A stretch of DNA of 64,000 bases from Rehmannia glutinosa (GCA_016081115.2 CM071930.1:29589641-29653640); one strand, 5' to 3'. Counted from the first letter of the stretch, positions 53,291 to 64,000 are shown. The notes: a model not told the origin generated them from the letters alone. Numbers and translations: made by a program.

Positions 53291-54960
53291 ACGTGGCATA
53301 CTCTAATATGCTCCCATGGAGACTGAACCTGGGGTTCTGAGAGCAAGTTTGGTACACAACATTTGAAAGCGAGAGATGGATAGAGGCTTTGTCAGGATAG
53401 AGGCCATCTGATCCGTGGACGAACAGTACATAACGAACATCAATCTCATGAGATTGCACCTTCTCCCGAATAAAATGGACGTCGATTTCAATATTCTTCT
53501 TTCGAGCATGAAACATCAGATTAGATGCCAGGGACGTGGCACCAATATTATCAAACAAAAGACTGAGGGCATGACTAGTGATAAACAAAGCTCGGTGAAT
53601 AGTGAACAAAACCAAACAAGTTTATTGGTTGTTGCTCCCAAGCTGCGATATTTAGATTCAGTGCTTCTCCATGCTACTATATTTGCTTCTTAGAACTCCA
53701 CACAATAGGATTTCAACACAACATAATACAATAGCCATTTGTAGATTTTCGATCATATAACCTAGTCTTCGTCTGAGAAACCTTCCAAGTACAACCACTG
53801 AGATGGAGTGAACTGAATACCAAGGGTAGAGATACCCTTAAGTATCGAAGAAACCTCTTATAGGCTTTCGGGTGATTTTCAATTGGATAGTGCAACAATT
53901 GGTTTAGCTTATTAACATCAGAGCTAATATCGGAGCGAGTTAATGTAAGGAATTCCAACGCACCTATAGTGCCCTTATAAGGTGTGGAATTATCGATTTG
54001 AGTACTATCTTGTAGAGTTACTTTAGGTCGAGCAATATGGAGTGGGACAATTCTTGCAATCAAGCATATAAGTCTTCACCAAATAATCGTAAATATACTT
54101 AGTCCGATTCAACAATATGCTGTTGTATTTTTGTGAGCTTCCATACCCAAAATGTAACCAACCTCACCTAAGTCCTCGAGTGGGAAATGATTATTCAAAT
54201 ATGAAATGAGCTAAGTGATAAGCTTGGAATCATCCCTATAATTAGAATGTCATCAGCATACAACAAACCAATAACAAGGACGAAGCGACTAGAGACAGAA
54301 CAAAGAAGTGTCAGAAGTTGAGTAAGTAAATCCCCATCCAAAGGGGAAATCATTTAGCTTATCAAACCAGGCTTTTGGAGCCTGCTTGAGGCTATATGTA
54401 GATTTGATTAATTTGTAGACATGATTGGGCTTATAAGAATCAATAAGTCCTTGGGGCTAAGTAATGTAGACATTTACATTATCAAGATCCCCATTGAGAA
54501 AAGCGTTGTTGACATCAACTTGGTGAATTTTCCATCTCATTGTGACTACCAAGGTAAACACAGTATGAATGGTTACAACATTGACAGCATGGCTGAAAGT
54601 TTCGAAGTAGTCAACCCTCGCCACAAATGTCATTTGACAGTTTTCAAAAGAATAGTTAGGAAGGTATTTGATGCGAAAGATCCATTTGTGGGTGACAAAA
54701 TTCATGTCATCTGTGTAGAGAACTAACTACCAAGTGTTATTTTTTAAAACAGCAGCGAATTCCGCATTTATAACAGAATTTGAAAAAGGATTGGACAATG
54801 CTTGTTCAACGGTGGATGTAATGGATTCAGGAAAAGTGCATGAAACTGTGTATACCTTGAGTTTGAAACTATCAGGTTTTGATATGGTTTGCATTGGATG
54901 TGAGGAATGTAAAATGGGAGGTTCAGGGAATGCATTAAGAGGGGAAGGAGAATGAGAACT
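53283..54960 (-). pseudogene. Second-family Ty1/copia RT and RNase H, decayed
   Basis: Right to left: 'ALSNPF.NSVINAEFAAVLKN' (54800-54720), RT head 'THKWIFRIKYLPN', 'GWKIHQVDVNNAFLNGDL'-like region (54705-54457), a gap of frameshifted RT (54450-54070), then 'YKGTIGALEFLTLTRSDISS' and 'RFLRYL' (54063-53713) and RNase H 'DNIGATSLASNLMFHARKKN' to 'KPLSISRFQML' (53615-53290). The motifs place it in the Ale/Tork/Retrofit group rather than SIRE. Integrase and gag are missing; the right edge abuts an unrelated SIRE LTR fragment at 54989. Confidence 0.85.
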
Positions 54961-54988
54961 AGTATGGAAGGCAATTGAACAGTAACAT

Positions 54989-55337
54989 TGTTAGGAAATT
55001 TATTTATTAGATTTTGATGATATCATACAAAGCTTAGATTAGGAAGTTGGCACCCAATTTTCCCTATAATTCTATGTTGTAATAGATATAACTGAAAGAA
55101 CTGAGTGAAGTCAGCTAAGTCAAAGAATGCAAGAAGCAAAGAATGCAAGAAGTCAACTGCAGACTAGAGTGAAGACTCTGGTGTGTGTTAGCTGAAGATA
55201 GCCAACCTAGCTGTCCCCCAAGGACACAACTGATTTGAGTCAACTCTGTTGAAATTCTTAAAAAGACTAAAAAGTGAAAATTTGGTAAGGTTTATTCAAC
55301 CCCTCTCCCCCCTCTAAACCTTACACCACACCCCTTG
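54989..55337 (+). repeat. Internally deleted SIRE-like LTR on the plus strand
   Basis: Starts TGTTAGGAAATTTATTTATT and reaches CACACCCCTTG, the plus-strand equivalent of the LTRs at 10578 and 17306, but only ~350 bp long. The last bases (GGACCTACA) are missing; gag-like sequence of another subfamily begins at 55338. No PBS follows. Confidence 0.82.
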
Positions 55338-56449
55338 AAGAAGGTTTACATTGTTCACTTACCACTTTGGAATTTGATCATGTTGTAGGTATTCGATCGG
55401 CACATGAAGTATGGCAAAAATTAGAAGCCATCTATGAAGCATCTACTTCTCAAATGGATACAACATCAAATCCAACAATATGGGATGAGCCTCTTACAAA
55501 TTCCGATGATGAAGTCGAAAAATGTCTTATGGGCTTCGAAGAAGAAAACAAGGTAAGTTCTAAACCTTCTACCTCTTATGATAATGATTATAGTGATTTG
55601 AAAAATGATTTTGATGAACTACAAGATGAATTCCAAAACTTACTTGTTAAATACAAATATTTGAAAAAGGAATTCATTGTTTTAAAGAATGATAAGGATA
55701 GTTTATTTACCTCCTATGAATCACTATCATATGCTCACACCACCACTTTTGACAAGGTTAGAAACTTTGAGAAAGAAAATAGTACTCTTGTTGAGGATAT
55801 AAATTGCTTGAAAAATGATTTATCTAAATCCAACTTGAGTGCCGATAGAATGACCAATATTGTTGATTGTTGTGATAATTCGAAACTAGAACTTGATCAT
55901 AAGCCTAAGGGTGTCAATCACATGAAAAAGAATCAAGTCTCTAAGCACGTTGGTCATTATGCTCCTAGAATTATTACATGCTTTTATTGCGGTAAAAAGG
56001 GTCATACGGTAAATACTTGTCGGGCTAAAAATAGCTCTAATTATTGTTGGAGACCTAAAAGTCTCAAGACTAATCCCAAAGGACCCAAACACTTGAGGGT
56101 ACCACAAAATAATGTTTTATTAGGTACTCGGCAAAATAATAATCGGAGAAAATTCATACCGCCAAGAAGACATCAAATGACAAATTCATTTGATCAAAGA
56201 AAAAAACATTTTCAACAAAGCCAATTTCCAATAAGAGGATATAATCAAAAGTGGGAAGAACACAATGCTTGGGAATGGCAAAGATATCATCAACAAGATG
56301 ATCTTCAAAGAAGAAGAGACTATCAACAATGGGAAGGACAAAAATCTTGGAAATGGAGTAATCAAAGGAGCCATCATCAACAAAGTGACTTCTCAAAGGA
56401 AAAGATATCATCAACAATGGGAACGACACAACTCATGGAAATGGCGTAA
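55338..56449 (+). pseudogene. Copia gag, N-truncated, with intact zinc knuckle
   Basis: An open frame of 360 codons (55367-56449). It begins inside a UBN2 domain ('SAHEVWQKLEAIYEA'), jumps by deletion to an acidic segment, then a long coiled coil (residues ~75-170). A perfect CX2CX4HX4C knuckle 'CFYCGKKGHTVNTC' is at residues 205-218. The C-terminal ~70 residues are Gln/Trp/Arg-rich repeats. The first ATG is not the native start. It differs from the 9.4-10.4 kb gag and pairs with the LTR at 59167. Confidence 0.85.
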
Positions 56450-56450
56450 T
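56210..56450 (+). repeat. In-frame tandem repeat in gag (Trp/Gln-rich), ~3 copies
   Basis: Units spell 'QKWEEHNAWEWQRYHQQ', 'QQWEGQKSWKW' and, in another frame, 'QQWERHNSWKWRNW'. Periods are ~75-85 bp. The last unit is shifted by a frame, so the ORF ends early in a different sequence. Confidence 0.7.
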
Positions 56451-56456
56451 TGGTAA

Positions 56457-57199
56457 CCCGTATCTCCCTAGTTAAATATGCATTTTATTTTGTTATTATG
56501 CATGCTTTTATTTGTGTCTTAATTGCAAAATGAGTTTTCAAATATTTTTTTTAATTAAGGTCTTCAATATATATTTGTGCTTTTAAAATATTTTTGAGAA
56601 AGAAGACCTTATATGATGTTTTTAAAACTCTTGTGCATTTTTGTAGACTAAAGTGTGTTATCATCTCTTATGGATTTTTATGGCATGAGCTTACTTATGA
56701 TATCTCTTAGCCTACACTTTTATCATTATGATTTATGCTAGATTTGTTTTAAGAATTGTGTAGGATTTACATACTTTCACAAATGGCCATTTACGTCATT
56801 ATTTGTCAAGAAAGGCATTAATTATCGAGGTACGGTTACTTGTGTTATTCTTACTCTTATAGACTCGATATATGTATTGCCATGTGCGTATGTGCTTATT
56901 TTTCATAGCATTTCATACTAGTGGCATTAAGAGGATTTCTAGATTCTTTGAGGCACTATTCGATATTTGATTGCATATATTTGGTTTGTCAACTCTTTTT
57001 CATATGATTCTTGTAAATGAGGTCTCAACTATGTGCTCTCTTATTGTCAAATTTCAAAAGAGACCTTATGTAGCTTTCTTAAGCTTATTTGAATTTGAAT
57101 GATTTATTAGACTCTTGATGATGCATAGTATGTGGTGCTTAAAATAGTGTATCTATTATTCGATATTACTATGCTCGTGTGCAAAATATCTTGTTAATA
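56457..57199 (+). other. Degraded copia interior
   Basis: No ORF. Position between gag and RT remnants suggests decayed or deleted PR/IN sequence, but no motif is left to prove it. Confidence 0.4.
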
Positions 57200-57890
57200 T
57201 TGTGCAGAAATTTGTGATATTTCGCAACAAGTTTGATGAACAAGACAAGGTTAGTAGCTCAATGATATTGTGAAGAAGAAGATATTTTTCCAAGTTAATG
57301 CAAGGTGAACCTAAGATGATCATGATGGGGGAGCTCGATTTCTTGCTTGGACTACAAATTATTCAATGCCAAGAAGATGGTTATATAAGAACTCTTGAAG
57401 GAGTTAAGCATTGAAGAAAGAAGAACCATCTCAACATCTATGGCTAAAGATTGAAAAAGGTTGAGAAAGACATATCGACCGACAAACAAATTCGAGGAAT
57501 GTTTTCTTGTATTATTTCAATAGACTCGACATTCCATATGCCTTATGTCTAGATGCTCGACTTCAAAAACTATCCCATCGAATCTCATTAAAGTGCCGTT
57601 AAAAGAAATTTTCAAATATTTGAAAGGCACTTTTTCTTATGACTTGTATATCCAAAGCTTTAAAAACGACCTTATTTTTCGGGATAACAAGTCCGGTGAA
57701 TATTATTCATAATATGGTTCGTCATAATCGAACTAAACATATTGAGATTCGAAATTATTTAAGGGATTGCGTTTTTAACAAAAACTTGAGATGTGTTTAA
57801 TTGTCTCAAAGTTAACTCGCGGACATTTGTTCATTTACCACGAAGTCCTTTTATACCTCATTTCGAGCTTGATTATGACATAATGTATAT
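57200..57890 (+). pseudogene. SIRE-type RT/RNase H remnants
   Basis: Recognisable pieces on +: 'FSKLMQGEPKMIMMGELDFL' with 'LGLQ' (about 57284-57360), 'LDIPYALCLDARLQKLSHRI', 'KKFSNI.KALF', and RNase H 'HNMVRHNRTKHIEIRNYLRD' (about 57705-57775) followed by 'DIFTK'. Stops and indels throughout. It fits between the gag at 55.4 kb and the LTR at 59.2 kb as one decayed element. Confidence 0.8.
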
Positions 57891-59152
57891 TGAATGAGGT
57901 CTATGATTGTATTTGACACGTTTTTAAAACTTAGGGGCGAAAAATCGGATTTCTGGATCAAAATCCGGATTTTGCAAAATCAAACGAACAGTGGGCTACG
58001 AGGGCGGGGCGACCTACGCCTAGCATATTTTTGATTAAATTGCTTCGGTTTCCCAGACTTAGCCATTTTGGCTCTTTTGGTTCATTTTTCGTCCCCTTTG
58101 CAATTTGCACACACATTTCACTTCAAATGTGTTTTGATGCATGAATTATATATTTTGGGGATTATCTAGCTCGGTTATCATCATTAATGTTCGCCTTTAC
58201 CGATTGAATGGTAAGAATTTCACTCTCTTTAGCTCAATTGGGTTGAACCCTTGAGTTTATGGCTTATATGTATTTGTTTTTGATGAAATTCATATATTTT
58301 TGTGATGAGCTTATTGGTTGTTGTTGAATGATAATTGTTTTAGTGTATTTGGTGATGAAAAACTTGGCTTGATTACATTTACAAGGGCTATATATATCAT
58401 TTTCTAATTTTGACGCCCGCCAAGTGCTCGATAAAATGTTTCAATGACAAATTCATCACCTCCATGTTTCTCTTGTTTTCAATAGTCTTATATATTTATG
58501 GAGATCATGTTTTGCTTATCAAATAAGTTTTCATAACCTTCTTCAAGTCGCAATATAAGCTTCAATGTTCAAATAGCTCGATACATCGGTTTTGTTGCGC
58601 ACTTTGATATGAATATATGATGTATTTATCGTGCTAACATTCTTTTCGATGATTCCAAAGGGGGAGAAAAAGGTTATAAGCTCTTTAGCTCAAAGAAGCT
58701 AAGAAAATCTTAACGAAAAGAAGCTATAAGTTGTGGCTATTGAAAGCCATAAGTTGTGGATCATATTTTGTCCACTCTTGGTATATTATGGTTGTATATG
58801 TTTCTTAGTCCATTAGTTGTAGTATGGACTTATATATGTTTCTAACGATGTCTCTTTGACAGGGGAGCTTTTAAGTTTTGATACTTAAGCTCAATATTGA
58901 AAAGCTAAGCCTTTAGCTTTTGATTTAGTTGCTTTTTATAACTCTTGTTGTGCATGTTGATAGGGGGAGCATTTGTAATATGTGGTTTAATATCTCAACT
59001 CCCATCCTTGTGCTTATATTGCGCGAAATATTATCGCTCTCAACGGATATTTATTTTTTGACCGGAAAACTTGTTTTGTTTTCAAAATCGCCTCTCAAAA
59101 TTGTTTTGTTTTCAAAATCGATCTTGTTGAATTGTTTTGGTTTGTAATCATC
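57891..59152 (+). other. 3' region of the plus-strand copia element
   Basis: No ORF worth calling. It contains several PPT-like purine runs: AAAGGGGGAGAAAAAGG near 58655, CAGGGGAGC near 58860 and TAGGGGGAGC near 58962. A GC-rich CGGGGCGACC stretch lies at ~58000. In SIRE elements this region often held an env-like ORF; nothing of it is readable here. Confidence 0.5.
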
Positions 59153-59166
59153 AAAAAGGGGGAGAT
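59153..59166 (+). promoter_or_regulatory. Polypurine tract of the plus-strand copia element
   Basis: CAAAAAGGGGGAGAT directly precedes TGTTTGATAAATGG, the LTR start. It sets + orientation. Confidence 0.82.
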
Positions 59167-60608
59167 TGTTTGATAAATGGTTTTATCATAATTTTGATGA
59201 TTTTGTTTTTACACCAAAACAATGTTTTTAAAGGTTGTCCAAATACTCCTAAATGATTTAAAATGATTTTAATATTTTCCGGAGTATTTCTTCAAGTTTA
59301 TCTTCGACTAAATTGGACAACACTTTTAATGATTTTATGTCAAAGTGTTTTTACTTCAAAACAATGTCCCTGAATGTTGTCCTAATACTCCCGATCGGTC
59401 TAACATGTTTTTACTATTGGAGTTTATTTTCGATATAAAATTGGACAACACTTATGTTTCAGGCTCGACCGGTCGCCCTATAGGCAACCCGCACTGAGTT
59501 GAGTTATGGAACAGAAAAAAAACAGAGGGAAATCAAGGGGGGCCATCGGCCGACCGGGTCGACCTATGGGCGACCGTGCCTGCCCCAAGAACAAACTTCT
59601 GCTTTCTCTTTTTGGTCTTCTCGACGGGTCCAACATGAGGGCGACCGGTCGCACCCCCTGCGACCGGTCCCCCAGTATAAAAATTCGCAGAATTCAATTT
59701 CAATCTTATCTCTGCATGACGGCCGAACCCCTCTTTTAATGAAGAAACTATCCGCTGAGTTTGCGAGATGCCTTTTCCTCGATTTAAGGGGTTGATTTCT
59801 AACAGCTCTTTTCTTCAATTGTCTTGCAATTTTTTACAGATTTCATGTCCCCAAGAGGAGCCTATCTTGTACAAGACATCTTCTACAAATAGAGGAAGAA
59901 TTGAAGCAACACTACAAGAGAGAAAACTACAACACAACAAGATACACTCAAGAATACACTTGTTCTTACATTGTTTATATTCTTGTTGTACTTTGCATAG
60001 CTATTCACTTTCACATTCTTGAGGTCTAGGCTATTCTTGATTACACTTGCATTCTATTGTATTATCAATTATCGAGTTGTAATCTTGAATTTGTGGTCGT
60101 CATTCAAACACAAGATATCCTTGTGAGTGTTCTTGTGGTAAGAACACACTTGGGTGAACTAAGTGTTAGGTGTAAGAAGATTGTGGTAATCTTCTTGCTC
60201 AGGTGTTGAAGAGTGTGGTGCTCTTCAAGGGTGAAGATTGTGGTAATCTTCACAAGGTGCCGTTTGAAGATTGTGGTAATCTTTAAGAAGAGATTGTGGT
60301 AATCTCAAAGGTGGTGTTGAAGAAGAGTGTGGTGCTCTTCTAGGTGTTGGTGTAAGATTTTGTTGTAATAATTTTGGTAATTATTAATAAAATCTTTTTT
60401 CTCTTTTCGAAACCCATCCCGGATATACTGGGGTAGTAGAGCACGTAGTCCCTAGGTGGGGTGAAGCTCTATAAATCTACGTGTGCTATTTACATTCCGC
60501 ACCTTTGTTATTATCTTGGCGCATTTGTATCGAAAAAGAGGGCGAAATCGAAAAGATGGAGATAATCTATTCACCCCCCCTAGATTATCGTAGCCGCTTG
60601 GACTTACA
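59167..60608 (+). repeat. 3' LTR of the plus-strand copia element (~1.44 kb)
   Basis: Starts TGTTTGATAAATGG after a PPT; the best end is GGACTTACA at 60608, where similarity to another element begins. It carries GCGACCGGTCGC palindromes (59465-59680) and a block of AGATTGTGGTAATCT repeats (60175-60350). Its family is different from the TGTTGGG LTRs. No matching 5' LTR is in the window, so the right edge is less certain than the left. Confidence 0.72.
60175..60350. repeat. Imperfect short palindrome repeats in LTR
   Basis: AAGATTGTGGTAATCTT-type words four times and AGAGTGTGGTGCTCT twice, spaced 25-50 bp. Each is a stem of 5-6 bases around GTGG. Confidence 0.8.
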
Positions 60609-61066
60609 GAAGTTTCGTCAAAGAAATACATATTATGGGAATGGTATAAACTGTCCAAACCAAGCTGATTGGAATAACAATGTGAAATATCAGCAAATAC
60701 CTCTGGGATACAAGCCAAAATGGCAAATACCTCAACCTCAGCAAATGTCATTCCCAAGGAAAAAGAGCTATTATCAGCACACTCATGCACCCAAGCACTA
60801 CACTCAGAAATTCCACTACTACCCTAAGAAAGTAGTTGCTAAAACAAACACACAGGAATACGGACAAAAGAGACAGCTGTATGATCCTAAAACCCCCAAG
60901 CAATTTGCTAATGTGCATTATGATTATGGTACTGAAAGATGGAGACCTCTTAAAGTTAGATCATCTGGCTATAGGTTGGTTGGAGCATCTTCTAGCACAA
61001 ACCCCCTGGACCCAGACATGTATGGGTACCTAAAAATTGATTTCCTTGATTGCAGGTTCAAGGAAT
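60609..61066 (+). pseudogene. SIRE gag C-terminal segment (truncated left)
   Basis: From 60609 the sequence matches, on the opposite strand, 8140-8575. It encodes the Gln/Tyr/Lys-rich tail of gag ('QQMSFPRKKSYYQHTHAPKH', 'YDYGTERWRPLKVRS') up to 'FKE' and a stop at 61066. The gag start, capsid and knuckle are missing; the left edge is the LTR of another element. Frame is open here for the whole piece. Confidence 0.82.
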
Positions 61067-61430
61067 AGTTGGGTGCCAAGGAACCTGGTACATGGATAGT
61101 GGTTGTTCTAGACATATAGGAAATAAAATAATTCTGTCAATATTCAAGGAGATCAAAGGTGCTAAAGTCATATTTGGAAGAAATGAAGCTCCAGGGGATT
61201 TCAAAGGCATAAGATCCATCAAGAAGAATGGACTAGTTATCATAGATGTTGCTTATGTTGAAGGTCTCAACCTGAACTTGTTAAGCATCAACCAACTCTG
61301 TGACAAAGGCTACAATGTAGGATTCAACATAGGGATATGCCAGATCAAAGATGTTGAATCTAATGAAATTGTGCTGCAAGGAACAAGACAAAGAATATGT
61401 ATGTAATGGATTGGTACTGCTACACCAAAC
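61050..61430 (+). pseudogene. SIRE aspartic protease
   Basis: Open for 118 codons: 'GTWYMDSGCSRHI' with the catalytic Asp-Ser-Gly triad, then 'LNLLSINQLCDKGYNVGF'. It overlaps the gag tail by 17 bp in another frame, as in the 8.1-kb copy, so a gag/pol frameshift at this point may be an ancestral trait rather than damage. It ends by a frame change near 61400. Confidence 0.82.
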
Positions 61431-62205
61431 ACATGTCTACTAGCAAGGAGTACAACTAAATCTAATGGGATGTGGCACAAGAAGCTGAGTCACCTTAATT
61501 TCAAAACAATCAATAAGCTTGCATAAAGTCATCTTGTGGAAGGATTGCCAGACTCAGTGTACAAGAAAGAAAGCTTATGTGATGCATGCCAGATGGGAAA
61601 GCAAATCGAATCATCTTTCAAGGATAAGCCAAGTCCTTTTTAATCAGGATATTGCATCTATTGCATATGGATGTATTTGGTCCTGTTGAGCCAGCTAACA
61701 TCAGTGGAAAGAAATACACCTTAGTGGTGGTGGATGACTATTCAAGATATACATGGACAATTTTCATGTGTAAAAAGAAGGAAATACTACAGAAGTTGCC
61801 TCAGCTGATGAAAAGAGTTCGAAATGAGAAGAGTCAAACCATTATAAAAATAAGATATGACAGGGGATCTGAGTTTGTCAATGGGATTATAACTCAGTAT
61901 TATGTTGAAAATGGTATTGCTCATGAGTTATCAATAGTAAGGACCCCACATCAGAATGAAGTAGCTGAAAGAAAGAACAGAACTGTCAAGGAAGCTGCAA
62001 GGACCATGTTAGCTGAAACTGGATTGCCTAAGAGATTTTGGACTGAAGCCATAAATACAACATGCTATACTCAGAATAGTTGCATGATCAACAAGAAATT
62101 TACCAAGACTCCCTATGAGATTTGGATAAGGAGAAAGCCAAATGTTGGATATTTCAAGATATTTTGATGTAAATGATTCATCCACAACAATGGCGAGGAC
62201 CATTT
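61430..62205 (+). pseudogene. SIRE integrase, DD35E intact, cut by LTR insertion
   Basis: First the HHCC domain 'MWHKKLSHLNF...CDACQMGKQ' with all ligands (one stop near 61525). After a frame change at 61645, 171 open codons from 61652 hold Asp at 'HMDVFGP' (61670), Asp at 'YDRGSEF' (residue 70) and Glu at 'EVAERKN' (residue 106): exactly 35 residues between the last two. It continues to 'TPYEIWIRRKPNVGYFKIF', a stop, and 'CFIHNNG' before an LTR cuts it at 62206. This is the best preserved integrase in the window. Confidence 0.88.
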
Positions 62206-63637
62206 TGTAGGTCCCAAGGGGTGTGGGTGTAAGGTTTAGAAGGGGGGGGGGTTGAATAAACCTTACCAACTTTTCATATTTAGTCCTTTTTAAAGTACAG
62301 AGTTGATGTTACTCAGCTGTGTCCTTGGTGGACAGCTAATTTAGTTAATCAGTAGGGTTAGTCTCTCAACAGACTCAACTGAGCTGTTGATGGAATAGCT
62401 CAGCTGTTAAGACTAAATTAACTCAACTGTAGTTTGTTTTCAGCGGAAGACTTAACACCCTTAAGTTTGGTTTAGTAGAGATTTAAAGCTTGATTTAGTA
62501 CTTAGAAATTATCTAATGGATAGCAAATATGTCAGCAGAATTAAACAAATATGATGCAGGAATTTAAGTGCTGAAATGTAAATGACACGATAAGTTTTTA
62601 TAGAGGTTCGAAGATGGGGTAATTCTTCTACTCCTCTCTTCTCCAACTCCTGGAGGAATCCACTAGGTATTGATCGGATACAAAGTGGTAATACCGGAGA
62701 TACAAGTCTTGATCACACAAATGACTTGATCCTTTGGGACTCGGGCCTCGGAGATGCCTTGATCACTCACCGGCTTCTCGTGACGACTCGAGCCTTTCTT
62801 CTTCAGGCAAAACCGCTTTGTTACTACAGCTCACTTGCTCAAGCTCTTTGGATTTGATCACGAAGCCCTCCAAAAACTTGAGACTGGTTCGACCTTGAAC
62901 CTTCCTACAATCCTTCGTAGAATGTAGACCCCTTGATTCTTCAATAATTTCCTCTTCAACTAATAGAAGTTATCTTTCCTTCACATGTGAGTGTTGGATT
63001 GATGATCTTCGTAGTGTAGGCCTGAGGATTAATCTTGAATGATTTGAGAATATTTTCAGTTACAATTCTAATAGTTTCTTGAATGCTTGTGGTTCGTAAC
63101 CTTTTCTCGATTCATTCCTCGCCTTTTTATAGTGATCTTTCAAAAATTTGCCCGAAGAGATAGGCTTATTTTTGAAAGTCACTTGTGGTCGCTGGCTTGT
63201 CTTGTTGCGATCCTTGAATTTGCCACTTCCTCGTATAAGATGTTCTTCACTTTTCGAGTTCGACACGGTGTAGTGCTTCCCATTGGTTTATTCCTTTTGC
63301 ATGCTTCTGGGATCGAGCACTTCGAGAAAGGTAGCATGGAGATATTACTTGTTTAAGTAATTCTCTTGATTTCTATGCAACGGATCTTTTTCATTATCTC
63401 GACTTGACGCATTTCCTTGTTTTCCCCCAGGTGACTTAGAGTCGCCTTCCAATCATCGGATGACTCTCCTGTCACTTTGACTTGAGACTTGGTCGTATTT
63501 GGTCGACTTGATCGATACTTCATTCACCATCTCACCGCTTCCTTCCTTGATCGAGTTCGTCTTCTCTTCTTTGCCATACTTCCTATTCTAAGTTTTACAT
63601 GGCATTCATCAAAATCTAAACAATAAATTTCCCAACA
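62206..63637 (-). repeat. 3' LTR of a third SIRE-like element (1,432 bp)
   Basis: On minus begins TGTTGGGAAATTTATTG and ends GGGACCTACA. A PPT adjoins its right side, so it is a 3' LTR and the body extends right. It interrupts the + strand integrase at 62205. A 9-10 base G run near 62243 is expanded compared with sister LTRs. Many CAG/CTG words of sister LTRs are changed between 62700 and 63600. Confidence 0.92.
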
Positions 63638-63651
63638 ATTTTCCCCTTTTT
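63638..63651 (-). promoter_or_regulatory. Polypurine tract of the right-end element
   Basis: Minus strand AAAAAGGGGAAAAT next to TGTTGGG. Same tract as at 18822. Confidence 0.85.
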
Positions 63652-64000
63652 GATGATGCCAAAACTTAAAACATTCAAAATGTAAATAGCAAAGATACAT
63701 ACGATAGTGCATTCACATAGAATGTATGCGTAGAATCAATCCTTTTATTGATCATTACATTCTTGTTCTTTTACACAACTCAACAAGGTGTATCGTGAGC
63801 AAACATTTGTCTACACAAAACTAGAGAGTTTACAATTGTTTATGACAAAGACTTACATAAAGTGTATTTACAAGGTAAAATACATGAAGGGGTGGACAAA
63901 GAACACTTCATCTCCTTCGCCTCCTTTCTTCTTCTTGAAAGATCTTCTCGCTTCTTCTTCTCTTTTTCTCATCTCCAGCCCGCTTTCTTCTTCTTTTCAT
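63652..64000 (-). pseudogene. env-like ORF C-terminal end (runs off the window)
   Basis: 63652-63890 matches the 3'UTR at 18837-19135. From about 63915 to the edge the minus strand encodes an Arg/Lys/Glu-rich tail ('KRRRKRAGDEKKRRRSEK') like the C-terminus at 19136-19260. Only the last ~30 residues are visible. Confidence 0.6.

Noticed and set aside
56154..56429. Hydrophobic minus-strand ORF
   Set aside because: Shadow of the gag Trp/Gln repeats on the other strand.

Overview
This is nuclear DNA from a flowering plant (probably a eudicot), and almost all of it is nested, broken transposable elements. The sequence shows Ty1/copia SIRE/Maximus-type retrotransposons with env-like ORFs, a Ty3/gypsy Tat-type 3' end, a complete CACTA (En/Spm) DNA transposon and AT-rich inverted-repeat elements. 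I see no intact host gene, rRNA, bacterial gene, CRISPR array or complete tRNA. Nearly every coding segment has stops or frameshifts, so most are annotated as pseudogenes.

Layout. 1-2900: 3' end of a Tat-like gypsy element (integrase tail on +, a 17-copy ~103-bp tandem array, then an antisense ORF remnant). 2900-12148: a long SIRE-like copia element on the minus strand (5' LTR 10578-12148, PBS, gag, PR, IN, RT, RNase H, env-like), with its 3' LTR missing. 12149-15396: tandem copies of a composite unit (gag start + PBS + LTR + gypsy 3'UTR with a 48-bp minisatellite). 15397-17305: scrambled pol and env-like pieces. 17306-24047: an LTR flanked by a PBS on one side and a polypurine tract on the other, then a long env-like region. 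24048-34034: about 10.9 tandem copies of a ~917-bp integrase/RT segment, including a three-unit higher-order duplication. 34035-36594: chromovirus-LTR-like DNA containing small hairpin repeats. 36595-52330: an inverted-repeat element carrying tRNA-like Pol III boxes, split by a 13.2-kb CACTA transposon (37110-50311, TSD AGT). 53106-54975: a second type of copia element (minus). 54989-60608: copia remnants on + ending in a full LTR. 60609-62205: + strand SIRE gag/PR/IN, cut by another minus-strand SIRE LTR (62206-63637) whose body runs out of the window.

How the parts relate. The copia blocks derive from a few element families that were repeatedly recombined. The same IN/RT back-junction occurs in the minus-strand element near 6.3 kb, at 16.1 kb, at 16.6 kb, at 22.2 kb and in every unit of the 24-34 kb array, so that array looks like a satellite growing out of retrotransposon coding sequence. 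The CACTA element carries its own decayed TnpD transposase and a second ORF ending in a Ulp1-like protease. It also carries pieces of host genes: a pseudokinase domain near its left end and exons of a plant truncated (2-on-2) haemoglobin near its right end.

Caution. In several stretches (for example 28.26-29.9 kb and 62.7-63.6 kb) differences between copies concentrate at CAG/CTG. This suggests consensus error at methylated CHG sites, so some frameshifts may not be real.
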